A stretch of DNA of 64,000 nt, from assembly GCA_963776055.1 (NCBI GenBank), contig CAVZLD010000015.1, forward strand, positions 248,001 through 312,000, written 5' to 3'. How positions within the stretch are numbered: the first letter of the stretch is position 1; every line of letters begins with the position of its first letter. The translations under genes were made by a program, and so were the position numbers. The notes beneath the pieces are model-generated. The model had not been told where the DNA came from. It did not search any database and saw nothing but the letters and a program-made list of their open reading frames with translations. Of the stretch, positions 21,501 through 29,323 are shown one piece after another. This DNA is from CAVZLD01 sp963776055 (lineage in GTDB: Bacteria > Planctomycetota > Planctomycetia > Pirellulales > Pirellulaceae).

Positions 21501-22080
21501 GTTGAATGAGATTCTGAAAGTGAGTGCGGGAGATGCCAACCTGGACGGCGTGTTTGACTCGTCCGACTTCGTCCAGGTCTTTCAGGCTGGTGAGTATGAG
21601 GATGCCATCGCCGGGAATTCCGGATGGGCCTCGGGGGACTGGAACTGCGATCAGGAGTTCGATTCGCTCGATATGGTGACGGCGTTCCAAGCGGGGACTT
21701 ACCAGGGAAATAACGCGGCCGTCCCTGCGGCGGGCGAGAATTCCACGGGGGCATTCCCTTCTTGGAGCGAACTGGGCGGGGCCAACTGGGAGACCGCGTC
21801 ATGGAGAATGTCACGGGATCACTACGATTTGTTCGAAATTACGGACTTTTTGGTGTATCATCACCGCGGTGCAGGATGGACGATTCAGCCGATGGCTGAC
21901 CGACCCGGAGCAGGTTGGGGCAGCGTGCGCGATGATCCATCATCGACTTTCTGTCCGAAGGACGTTGACGCGGTGATCCGTGCCGATGACTTCGACTTCA
22001 GTGCGCTGTTGCTAGATGTCCGGCAGCAACGGACGAGTGATCGATGGTGTGATGATCACGATCTTGCTTGGGTCCCATAG
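15533..22080 (+). CDS. Giant secreted CotH / lamin-tail / dockerin protein (frame change near 19030)
   Basis: TTG 15533 with GGAGG five bases upstream is my preferred start; GTG 15443 is an alternative. The basic N-terminus leads to the planctomycetal signature FAIEPLEARRVLDG (residues 34-46). Then lamin-tail domain (45-165; SEFLADN, DWIEIFNSG), beta sandwiches, chitobiase-C-like repeat (575-650), and a CotH kinase-like domain (about 720-1010; IPSMSIVMEH, GVQMHGNASR, FFVWDQEIALDG). At a GGGGG run near 19020 the frame changes (LRGG to TEIMVSVDL). The rest has more lamin-tail domains (from about 1444, 1614 and 1766) and dockerin-like repeats (1942-2059; DANLDGVFDSSDF). The C-terminal 120 residues after GTYQGNN look unlike the usual family end, so another break may lie past 21700. 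Surface-located; CotH may phosphorylate secreted proteins, unproven here. Confidence 0.75.
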
Positions 22081-22112
22081 AGCTTTACGCAACGAAAAAG
22101 GGGGGAAAGGCC

Positions 22113-23915
22113 ATGCGTCCACAATTCTTGATTCTCTTGATCACGCTGGCAATCTGCTGCCCGTTGACTTCTCACGGCGCCGAAATGGTCTGGTACAGCG
22201 GTCTCTTCAGTGGCGAAGAAGATGTGAGTGACTTCGGTACGGTGGTCGAGGCATTCGCGTTCACGGGTGAGAACGCAGCCAACGCGCTGGAAGGTACGAT
22301 TCCCTTAGAAGATCCCTTCGAAGTGAATGGCACGCTCTTCACGCCGCTGAATTTCACTTTGGGCGACGCTCCTGAATACCTGCAGGGAATCACGTTCGAC
22401 GATGGAGAGTTCGGGCACACGACCGCGGAAGATGGCTTGGAGGGCCTGATCAGTGGCTTGGCATTCCAAAGAGATGTCAGCTCGCAGATTTATGAACTAA
22501 ACGGCCTGACGGTTGGGCAAGGGTACCAGGTTGAGTTCTACTACTACCACCGTACCGCTGACCGGACGATCGAACTTGATGATTTGAGCGACAACACGAC
22601 CACGCTGCGAGACGGTGCCTTGGGAGGCCATGCGTGGGGCTATTTCGTGGCGGATGATGACTACCAAGAGATCACTGCCACCGCAAGCACGGGTTCGCTG
22701 TACATGAGCGGCTATCAGTTGCGTGAGGTACCGGAACAGCCGCCGATCGTGGTGCCTCCGGAGCCGCCGGCTTCCATTCCCGCTTTGATCGGGTATTGGA
22801 ATTTCGATGACAACACACAAGACCAATCTGGCAATGGGAATCACGGTGTCATCTCGGGTGGCGTTGAATACGACGACGACTTTCCCGCAGCGCTAGGTAG
22901 TGGCAAGTCCGCCGCCTTTGACGGACTGGTGGATTCGCATGTCGAAATCGAACACAATTCGATGATGCCGGTGACCGGCCATCGGGACTTCACGATCTCG
23001 ATGTGGGTCCGCGGCGATGGAATGTCGGGCGACAATAATGACGATCGCATTTTTTCGGAAGGGTCGTCGCTGAGCAATGACCCACTGTTCAACTTGGGCA
23101 CGAAGAACGACGGTGCCGATGCAACCGTCGACTTCTATTATCGAAACGGTGGTGGCCCCGACCATCAATTCTCGGTCGGAGAAGCCTTTGACGACGATTG
23201 GCACCATGTGCTATGGGTCGACGAAAACAATGTCGGCACGCTGTACATCGACGGCGAGTTGGATACCACGTTTGACTACAGCGCCTTTCAGGATTTTGAG
23301 GCAGACATCACATCGATCGGGTCGGTGCTGCGTGCCGCGGATTGCTGCAACTTCACCGGGAATATCGATGACGTGTCGGCCTTCAGCTTCGTGCTGCCTG
23401 AGGAAGATATTATTGCCCTGGCGAACGGGGAATCGCCTTTGAATATCAAGATCCCGTCTGTGCTTCCCGGCGATTACAACAGCAACGGCGAATTGGATGC
23501 GGGTGACCTGGACCTGCAGGCGGCTGCCATCGCCGGTGGCTTGGACCCGCCGGAATTCGATCTGACCGGAGACGGTTCTGTCAATGGCGACGATCGCATC
23601 TTCTGGCTGCACGACCTGAAGAGCACCTGGGTCGGCGATGCCGATCTGAACGGCTTGTTCGACTCGGGTGACTTCGTGGCGGTGTTCGTGGAAGGCCTGT
23701 ACGAGACGGGCGAGGCGGCCGGTTGGGCGCAAGGCGACTGGAATGCCGACCTGGTGTTTGACTCAGGCGACTTCGTGGCGGCGTTTATCGACGGCGGCTA
23801 CGAGATCGGCGCGTTCCCCGGCGCGGTGCAAGCCGTTCCCGAACCGAGCAGCGTCGTGCTGGTTCTGCTCGGGCTGGCCGGGTTGCTAATGCGGACTCGT
23901 CATCGCCACGGTTGA
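22113..23915 (+). CDS. Secreted LamG-domain protein with dockerin repeats and PEP-CTERM anchor
   Basis: Start ATG 22113 after GGGGGAAAGG; signal peptide MRPQFLILLITLAICCPLTSHG. Residues 20-210 form an N-terminal beta domain with FTPLNFTLGD and a tail VPPEPPASIP. Residues 225-440 are a LamG/concanavalin-like domain: LIGYWNFDDNTQDQSGNGNH, FTISMWVRGDG, WHHVLWVDENNVGTLYIDG, NFTGNIDDVSAF. Residues 455-575 are dockerin-like repeats (GDYNSNGELDAGDLDLQ, DADLNGLFDSGDF), closing with PEP-CTERM (VPEPSSVVLVLLGLAGLLMRTRHRHG). Exported, with carbohydrate or glycoconjugate binding likely. The dockerin/PEP-CTERM part is almost the same at DNA level as the end of the gene at 969. Intact frame. Confidence 0.85.
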   Translation: MRPQFLILLITLAICCPLTSHGAEMVWYSGLFSGEEDVSDFGTVVEAFAFTGENAANALEGTIPLEDPFEVNGTLFTPLNFTLGDAPEYLQGITFDDGEFGHTTAEDGLEGLISGLAFQRDVSSQIYELNGLTVGQGYQVEFYYYHRTADRTIELDDLSDNTTTLRDGALGGHAWGYFVADDDYQEITATASTGSLYMSGYQLREVPEQPPIVVPPEPPASIPALIGYWNFDDNTQDQSGNGNHGVISGGVEYDDDFPAALGSGKSAAFDGLVDSHVEIEHNSMMPVTGHRDFTISMWVRGDGMSGDNNDDRIFSEGSSLSNDPLFNLGTKNDGADATVDFYYRNGGGPDHQFSVGEAFDDDWHHVLWVDENNVGTLYIDGELDTTFDYSAFQDFEADITSIGSVLRAADCCNFTGNIDDVSAFSFVLPEEDIIALANGESPLNIKIPSVLPGDYNSNGELDAGDLDLQAAAIAGGLDPPEFDLTGDGSVNGDDRIFWLHDLKSTWVGDADLNGLFDSGDFVAVFVEGLYETGEAAGWAQGDWNADLVFDSGDFVAAFIDGGYEIGAFPGAVQAVPEPSSVVLVLLGLAGLLMRTRHRHG

Positions 23916-24152
23916 CCGACGGCGCAGCGACCCGATCGAGCGGCCAGCGACGACCAAAGGCTTTGGCAGGCCGATCGCTCGGGGCGGTGCACACGTCCGT
24001 GAAACAGAACCGCTTTGGACCGCTTCATTCCATCCGATCCAGCATCGACCGAATCGGACTTCGGAACAGCCCCTCCACCGAGCGATGGGGCAGTTCCGTC
24101 TTTCGGTCCTTTTTGTGGGGGCACAAGGAACCTGCTTCAAGGCGTGTCCGGC

Positions 24153-24464
24153 TCAGCCGCCGAACAGAGTGGGGAAATCTCGAGCTCCGTCGAGTACTCG
24201 CATCACTTCAATTCCTTGACGTATCGGTCGAAAAACGACCACCCAGCGTTTATGAGTGAAGACTCGGTAGTCGACACCAAGTTCGGGACGGTGTGTACCG
24301 GTGAAATTCCCGGCAGCGAAGTGCGAAGCGTATTCATCGGACTTGTCTTTGATTTCGCGAGCAGTCTTCGCAGCCGTAGTGGGACGTTGATCCTGACGGC
24401 CGATGTGCAGGACAATCGCCCGAAGGTCTTCCCTTGCTTCTCGACTTCAGAGCGCTGTTGCCAT
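24153..24464 (-). pseudogene. ParE/RelE-type toxin, disrupted
   Basis: Minus strand, eight bases after the antitoxin stop, ATG 24464 opens ATG GCA ACA GCG CTC then TGA at codon 6. In the same frame the protein continues SREAREDLRAIVLHIGRQD, ARGN-like helix, FTGTHRPELGVDYRVFTHKR, as in ParE/RelE plasmid-stabilisation toxins (compact antiparallel sheet, Arg-rich). In a TTTTTT run the frame changes again to FRPIRQGIEVMRVLDGARD, the expected toxin C-terminus, ending at 24153. So there are two lesions: an opal codon and an indel. Either may be a sequencing error, but together with an intact antitoxin they fit a dead toxin. If intact it would be about 103 residues. Confidence 0.7.
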
Positions 24465-24470
24465 CCGTGA

Positions 24471-24737
24471 CTAGTTGGTGATCCCTTCTGCAGCGAGCTG
24501 TCGAGTAACATCGGCGATCAGTGCCTCCACATCCAGCTCCTCGGACTCACCCCGCGCACTGGAAGCTTCGGCATGCTGCAGCTTATCACGCAGGTCACGC
24601 AGTTCCTTGTGATACTGAACAAATCCAGAGAGCAACTCCTGGAGCGGTGTATCGCGGCCGGATCCGCTCATCCGCTCACCGAGATAGTGATACAGCAGTT
24701 CCGCCTCCGTGTAATTGGCAGGTAGTTCAGTGCTCAT
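24471..24737 (-). CDS. Probable antitoxin of a ParE-type toxin-antitoxin pair
   Basis: 88 residues on the minus strand from ATG 24737 with a strong AGGAGG seven bases upstream. MSTELPANYTEAELLYHYLG, a polar helix (LLSGFVQYHKELRDLRDKLQ) and an acidic C-terminus (SEELDVEALIADVTRQLAAEG). I do not recognise a DNA-binding fold family by name. The assignment rests on position: it is directly upstream of, and in the same transcript as, the ParE-like toxin remnant (stop to ATG gap of six bases), with typical size and acidic tail. An antitoxin kept without its toxin can act as an anti-addiction gene. Confidence 0.65.
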   Translation of the reverse strand: MSTELPANYTEAELLYHYLGERMSGSGRDTPLQELLSGFVQYHKELRDLRDKLQHAEASSARGESEELDVEALIADVTRQLAAEGITN

Positions 24738-24860
24738 CGTTCTTCCTCCTAACACCAGGATATCACAGACGGCCCCCATGCGGCAAAGTGTTCTCACCCG
24801 GTCGACCGAGTCTCAAAGGGTCGATTCATGAGACGCTTTGTACGATGGAGTCGAGGGTTG

Positions 24861-24957
24861 TTCGTCCCGGAGGGACGATTGATGATAGCCCAGCGATTTA
24901 TCGCTGGGTACGCGGTACAAATCAACCGCCCCGGAGTCCCGTCGGGACGACTGATGG
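24861..24957. repeat. REP-like palindromic element
   Basis: Three palindromes in series: CGTCCCGGAGGGACG (24863-24877), CCCAGCGATTTATCGCTGGG (24889-24908, perfect 8-bp arms) and GTCCCGTCGGGAC (24936-24948). This composite type (cccggagggacg, then cccagcgatttatcgctggg) recurs in planctomycete intergenic DNA. No gene in 24738-25049. Confidence 0.8.
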
Positions 24958-25049
24958 GAGACGTCACCGTGTCACATTCCTTCGCTAGTTGCCTTTAGCA
25001 TTGTGTGTGGAGTACGAAACAGCGTCAGCGGCTCATGATTCCTGAATTG

Positions 25050-25240
25050 CAGGAGCGGCTCTGGCCCTACATCGGTGGTAATCGGCAACTCCTGCGGATC
25101 GATGGGCGCCTGCCCTGGACCTCGGACACGTAAAACGTAGACGTCAGACGCCTCGACGAAGTAGAGTAGGCGATAGACGCGACCGCGACGTGTCTAAAAG
25201 AAGGTCTGCTTGACTTCGAGCAGCGGAAACGAAAACGCGG
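25050..25240 (-). pseudogene. RelE/HigB-type toxin C-terminal remnant
   Basis: On the minus strand a stretch reads VKQTFF, stop TAG, then TRRGRVYRLLYFVEASDVYV followed by LRVRGPGQAPIDPQEL. The RGRVYRLLY...VYVLRVRGPGQ pattern is that of the C-terminal sheet of RelE/ParE-type (phage-derived HigB-like) toxins. The N-terminal half and a start are missing and the frame has a stop, so it is a decayed piece. It lies about 50 bases outside the left end of the tRNA-Arg island. Confidence 0.5.
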
Positions 25241-25288
25241 CAAACCCTGCAAATACAGGCGAAAACGCCGTTTTCCCGACCTTCCAAG

Positions 25289-25333
25289 GCACGCCCAGCA
25301 GGATTCGAACCTGCGACCTACGGATTCGAAGTC
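25289..25333 (-). other. Partial tRNA-Arg copy, probable left attachment site of the island
   Basis: 45 bases that match 35861-35905 with a single mismatch (GATTC against GATTA). The matching part is the 3' half of the tRNA-Arg at 35862-35935 (acceptor 3' strand, T arm, variable loop, part of the anticodon arm), same strand. The sequence diverges immediately beyond. It cannot fold as a tRNA and is the classic trace of site-specific integration at a tRNA 3' end. Confidence 0.8.
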
Positions 25334-25841
25334 TTGCGGATACTCTACGCGAGCCGACGTCGGGCTACGGCTTCATCGAGAAAACAAGTCCCAGCCTTCG
25401 ACTGGATGTAGCCCAGTGTAGCCCACGTGTGGAGTGTTGGTGGAGTGCTGCAACGACGTCAGGGGATCGCTCCGATCGCTGGCGTGCAACAATCTGGGAT
25501 CCCTTTCGGATCTGGCATCGAAGGTGCGAAGGCTGCCGTCGGCCCAATGGTCGCAGGTCGTCCGGAATGGGGTACGCGATTGCGCCAACAGGATTGAATT
25601 GATCCGCTTTCCACCCGAGGCTGATTGCTGCCTGTCAGTCCCAGAGATCATAATTGGGATCGGTGCCTACAGCTTGCTGCCCACACGCCTGCCTCGATCT
25701 CACCTTTCTGCAAGAGGACCCCACGATGAAATCCTGGCTCCCCGTTGGCGCGCCGCAGCGCTCGCCATGCGACGGATTCTCGTCGACACGACACGTCGTA
25801 AAGGGGCTTTTGAAAGCGGGTGGCGCCATGAATGGGTGGAT
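25334..25841. other. Island left end without a recognisable gene
   Basis: About 500 bases just inside the left attachment site. It holds TGTGGAGTGTTGGTGGAGTG (from 25428), which recurs with small changes at 35814, just inside the right attachment site. Open frames on both strands have no recognisable product. Confidence 0.5.
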
Positions 25842-27545
25842 CTAGAGAACGCGGAGATGACACTCGACCTGCGAAAGGCATGCTTCAACGGGTCGCCGTG
25901 ATCTATCGCAGCAGCGCAGAGCTTTCCTGCTCGGCGTTACTGCACTTGTCCGCTGTTTCAATTTGCTTTGGCGTACCAGGTAGAAACCAACCATGAAAAC
26001 GCTCAACAGCCCAAAAATGGCGAGACTTGACGGTTCCGGAATCGCCTGCACGGCACCGATATCGCGGGTCCCGCCGCGGGTGCGCGGATTTCCGAAGACA
26101 TCGAAGAGGATCGGCTGCCCGTTGATCGGATTGATCAACTCGTTCAAACCACCACTCCCGGCATTGGGAACGGCACCTACAAGAACACCATCAAGCGCCG
26201 GGAATGCACCTCCGGGCAGAGGGCGGAATTCTAGTATCTCTTCAAACTCGATCAAATTGTAGGCTAGACCCCCGGTGAGAATGTTCGGGTTGCCGAACAA
26301 GTCCTTCACCGCTTCAGCGTTCTGAGCTACGGTAGCGGCAATGTAGGAATAGTTATCGGCCGCCACTAAGTCGCCCCCTGAAAATTCCGAGTATGAGTCT
26401 TTGCCAGGAAAGAAAAGGTCGGTATTCAGGGGGATGACTGAACTAGACTCGATATTCAAAAGGCCATCCAGGGTAGCCGTCAGGGGCATGCCGTTGAGAT
26501 CGTAGGCAACTCCGGACGTGTTTGACGTAAAGAGCGAGTCGTAGAGGATGCTTGAAGCGAGGATATTGGCCTCTCCACCTGACGCGGCTTGAATGCGGTT
26601 GGTCTGCGAGAGATCTTCCCCCCCAACCAAATACAGGATGCTGTTGACGAAATTCAAAACACCGTCGGTCTCATTGTCAATAATGGACAGCCCGCCCGAA
26701 CTGCTGATCACACTGGAGACAATATTGGCATTCCCGCCCAACCAGTTGATCGCACCGGCTCCATACGAGTCGCTGATGGAACTATTCTGAAGATTCAGCT
26801 GGCTGTCTTCGCCCTGTATCGTACCAAAGAAGACCGCGGCATCGGGCCGCACATCAACCACAGGGTTGAATGGAAAATCATTCGTGATCGAGATACCAGA
26901 CAGATTTAGCGTAGCTTCCGGCCGCGCCGCAAAAACCCCTCGTCCCACTTCCGAACCGGTGTAGTTGACCATGTTGACGAAGCTACCTTTTGTAACCGTC
27001 AAGGTGGAACCATCATTAGCCTGAATGAATGAGGCCAGCCCGTCAGCACTGAGATCTGAAATAGTGACACTGATCAGTGAGTTATCCTCGCCATCCGTAC
27101 CGATTTGGGCGAAAGAGAAAGCCGGTGGGGAAGCGACATCACCCGGTTTTAACGCCGGTTCATAGGCGCCGCCCAATATGTTCGTCTTTGTTCCCAACGA
27201 TCCATCGGTGGTGACAATTACTGGATTACCAACCAGCTTTGCACCGTTTCCTTGAATCACCACAGACTCGGTAATTCGCGCCAGCCAGCCACGGTCAGTA
27301 GAATCAGGAACCACAAAATCCACGAGGATTTCAAGGCCATCTTTTACAGCAATAGTGTCTTCACCGTCCGTGGTGTTGGCCTGTTCTATAGCCCAAGCCA
27401 TTGATCCGACAAGGGCGGTGGTTCCCCATTCGCCTTGATCTACGTGAAACGTCTCTCCCGCAGCAACGGGGCACACCCCCAAGAGGTCCATTCCGGCGAG
27501 AATTGCAGTAACCAGGAAAATCAGTGCCATTCTTGACGTGGTCAT
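25842..27545 (-). CDS. Secreted PEP-CTERM protein with parallel beta-helix-like repeats
   Basis: Minus strand from ATG 27545 (MTTSRMALIFLVTAILAGMD, signal peptide; an upstream in-frame ATG at 27578 is less likely). Near the N-terminus SMAWAIEQANTTDGEDTI is a variant of the SLREAI...AN...G.DTI motif that starts many extracellular right-handed beta-helix proteins. The body has repeated short strands rich in N, S and G (LNLSGISITN, LNLQNSSISDS, ANIVSSVISSSGG, LNFVNSILYL), as in choice-of-anchor beta-helices. PEP-CTERM tail IPEPSSLAIFGLLSVFMVGFYLV. About 30 Arg/Cys-rich residues follow the usual end, so the natural stop may be lost. It is more A+T-rich by eye than its neighbours and lies inside the tRNA-bounded island. 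Confidence 0.78.
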   Translation of the reverse strand: MTTSRMALIFLVTAILAGMDLLGVCPVAAGETFHVDQGEWGTTALVGSMAWAIEQANTTDGEDTIAVKDGLEILVDFVVPDSTDRGWLARITESVVIQGNGAKLVGNPVIVTTDGSLGTKTNILGGAYEPALKPGDVASPPAFSFAQIGTDGEDNSLISVTISDLSADGLASFIQANDGSTLTVTKGSFVNMVNYTGSEVGRGVFAARPEATLNLSGISITNDFPFNPVVDVRPDAAVFFGTIQGEDSQLNLQNSSISDSYGAGAINWLGGNANIVSSVISSSGGLSIIDNETDGVLNFVNSILYLVGGEDLSQTNRIQAASGGEANILASSILYDSLFTSNTSGVAYDLNGMPLTATLDGLLNIESSSVIPLNTDLFFPGKDSYSEFSGGDLVAADNYSYIAATVAQNAEAVKDLFGNPNILTGGLAYNLIEFEEILEFRPLPGGAFPALDGVLVGAVPNAGSGGLNELINPINGQPILFDVFGNPRTRGGTRDIGAVQAIPEPSSLAIFGLLSVFMVGFYLVRQSKLKQRTSAVTPSRKALRCCDRSRRPVEACLSQVECHLRVL

Positions 27546-27958
27546 AGCGTTCTCCGACTGGGGACTCTCAGGGTGCAAGATACGCGGTGTTATCGCTAGA
27601 TTGGGGCTTTACTATATCCAGGGGCCCGACGAAAGCAAGTATTTCAGCACGCTGGATCTGACGATCTGGAGCCGCCCATCCCCTGCGAGAACGGTGTCAC
27701 CATTCATCGGACGATTCCCGCGGTTCACATATTCGACGGCTGCGTCCGTTTCATTCTGGAGTGATAAAATGACACGTTTTGTGTGCACTAACCCTTGACT
27801 GAGCACGGATCGACTCCTGGTCTGCGGCCCAACAGGTTGCGAACGGCGCTCTCGAACGGTCCACACACGGTCCTCTTGAACCGCCGACTCCGTATGTTAG
27901 ACTCCGTTCGGTTGTCGAGAAAACAAGTCTTTTATCCTCATCCAGCAGATCCCCTGCC
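27546..27958. other. Intergenic region between PEP-CTERM gene and amidotransferase-like gene
   Basis: About 410 bases between divergent genes. It holds the first copy of the 49-bp direct repeat (27761-27809). TTGACT in that repeat is followed by no good -10. Promoters for both neighbours should lie here but I cannot point to one. Confidence 0.45.
27761..27809. repeat. 49-bp direct repeat, left copy
   Basis: Matches 32719-32767 in 46 of 49 positions, same orientation. Core ACACGTTTTGTGTGCAC contains a small inverted repeat, followed by ACCCTTGACTGAGCACGGA. Together the two copies bracket the amidotransferase-like/PP2C/STAS cassette. Confidence 0.9.
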
Positions 27959-29311
27959 ATGACGAAGCAATGGCGTGACAAGACAGGCTACCTCCTGGAG
28001 GGCAGCAACATCGAGACCGCCTCGGTCTTATTTGGCCGCTTCCTGTCCGACCGTGGCGAAACCGCCCGCCTACCGGAAAAAGACTTGTTCACCGATGGCA
28101 AGTTTGAATGGGGCACGCCTCCCCTGGAGAAGGTTGTCAGTACGTCCTCCGACCTCGACGATTTGGTCCACAGACCGCAGCTTTACGGCAACAGCATCTG
28201 TATCGTGGAGCCGTGGGAGAATGTGGGATTTCACCCGTCGGGCGTTCCGGTCAGGGCGAGCAAGAACATCGCCTACATCGCCCAGAAGATCGCAGATTGC
28301 GGCTCGATCCTGCTCCCGATCTGGCAGCTAGGGGTTCGAGACATTCGCATGATCGTGGAGGTCATCTCCCGCAGCGCGTTGTACGTCATCGAGGGCGGTA
28401 ACGGCTCGGTCAACGAACCGGATGAGTGGAACAGCGAGGTCTGCTCGTTGGAGGACATGCTCTTTCTCGTCGAGACGCTTTTGCAGCGCCGCGGCCCGAA
28501 ATCGGCGCCCGGGATCTTCATCTGCGTGGGCCACCAGCTCGTGGCCGAGTCTCTGGTCCGGTTGCTCAAGAAGGCCTGCGACTTCGCCTTCCTCACCGAC
28601 GAGCTCCCGAATGATCCCGGCGGCGAGAACCTGCAGGCCATTAAGCAGGCCACGGCGGAGATTCAGGCCGTGGGCGAGACACTCAAGATTCGCAAACGCA
28701 GCGGCCGCGTGCTCGCCGAGGGCTGGGACGACTCAGGTTTCGCCATCAACGATTTACCCAAGAGCGAAGTCGGCAAGACCTACATTCGCCCCTACGAGCC
28801 GCCCACCGGCAGCGGCCTTGGTCGCGAGATCATCGAGGCGCATCTGCGCATCGACGAAGAGTTGGAGACGGTCATGGACCAGATGATGCGTCTTCGCTAC
28901 GAGGCGGCGATCGACGTGGCGATGTTCCATTCGCAGGAAGTCTCCGACGTCGCCATGCTCTTCGCCAACTGGGCCTTTGGCAAGCTACACGCGGTGCTGT
29001 CGACTCACCGCGATGTCGTGGCGGTCAGCCCGCTATCGTGGTTTCTGCGGCTGCCGTATGCTGTCAAAATCCTCGCCATGACGGAGAGCTATGGGGAAAT
29101 CCTGACCGAATGCGCCTCGATGTGCATTGCCTACAAGGACCACGAGAGCAAACAAATCAGAAGGAATTTCACCATCCAGTTTCACCCGGAGCTACTGGCC
29201 GACCTGCACGACTTCGGTCATCGGCCAGCCCCCGCCTTCCGCGAGTTGCAGCACGCAGACAGCGTGCGCCTGCTCGTCCGTCTGATGTACCTCGGCCTCT
29301 ACGACCTGTAA
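27959..29311 (+). CDS. Class I glutamine-amidotransferase-like protein of unknown role, island cassette gene 1
   Basis: 450 residues from ATG 27959. I see no named family over the full length. Two short motifs suggest a class I glutamine-amidotransferase fold: GIFICVGHQLVAESLVRLL (about residue 180-200), like the nucleophile elbow CxGxQ with cysteine followed by GHQ, and FTIQFHPELL (about 405), like the catalytic FHPE. The spacing, some 225 residues, is far above the usual 80-100, because a helical insert lies between (IIEAHLRIDEELETVMDQMM and following). If the fold is right, the enzyme has an unusual insert, perhaps a partner-binding or regulatory module. It is 12 bases before a PP2C/HATPase regulator, so probably one operon. 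Soluble, no signal peptide. The motif reading needs a structure prediction to confirm it. Confidence 0.6.
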   Translation: MTKQWRDKTGYLLEGSNIETASVLFGRFLSDRGETARLPEKDLFTDGKFEWGTPPLEKVVSTSSDLDDLVHRPQLYGNSICIVEPWENVGFHPSGVPVRASKNIAYIAQKIADCGSILLPIWQLGVRDIRMIVEVISRSALYVIEGGNGSVNEPDEWNSEVCSLEDMLFLVETLLQRRGPKSAPGIFICVGHQLVAESLVRLLKKACDFAFLTDELPNDPGGENLQAIKQATAEIQAVGETLKIRKRSGRVLAEGWDDSGFAINDLPKSEVGKTYIRPYEPPTGSGLGREIIEAHLRIDEELETVMDQMMRLRYEAAIDVAMFHSQEVSDVAMLFANWAFGKLHAVLSTHRDVVAVSPLSWFLRLPYAVKILAMTESYGEILTECASMCIAYKDHESKQIRRNFTIQFHPELLADLHDFGHRPAPAFRELQHADSVRLLVRLMYLGLYDL

Positions 29312-29323
29312 CCGGGCGCCCAA

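Noticed and set aside
20395..21690. Long minus-strand open frame
   Set aside because: Lies antisense to the lamin-tail and dockerin domains, has no recognisable content.
24440..24464. TGA recoding (selenocysteine or alternative code) in the toxin
   Set aside because: Other genes use TGA as a stop, and no SECIS-like hairpin was seen after the codon.
27959..29311. Known family assignment as GMP synthase or CTP synthase
   Set aside because: Only two short motifs fit, with non-standard spacing, and no synthetase domain is present.
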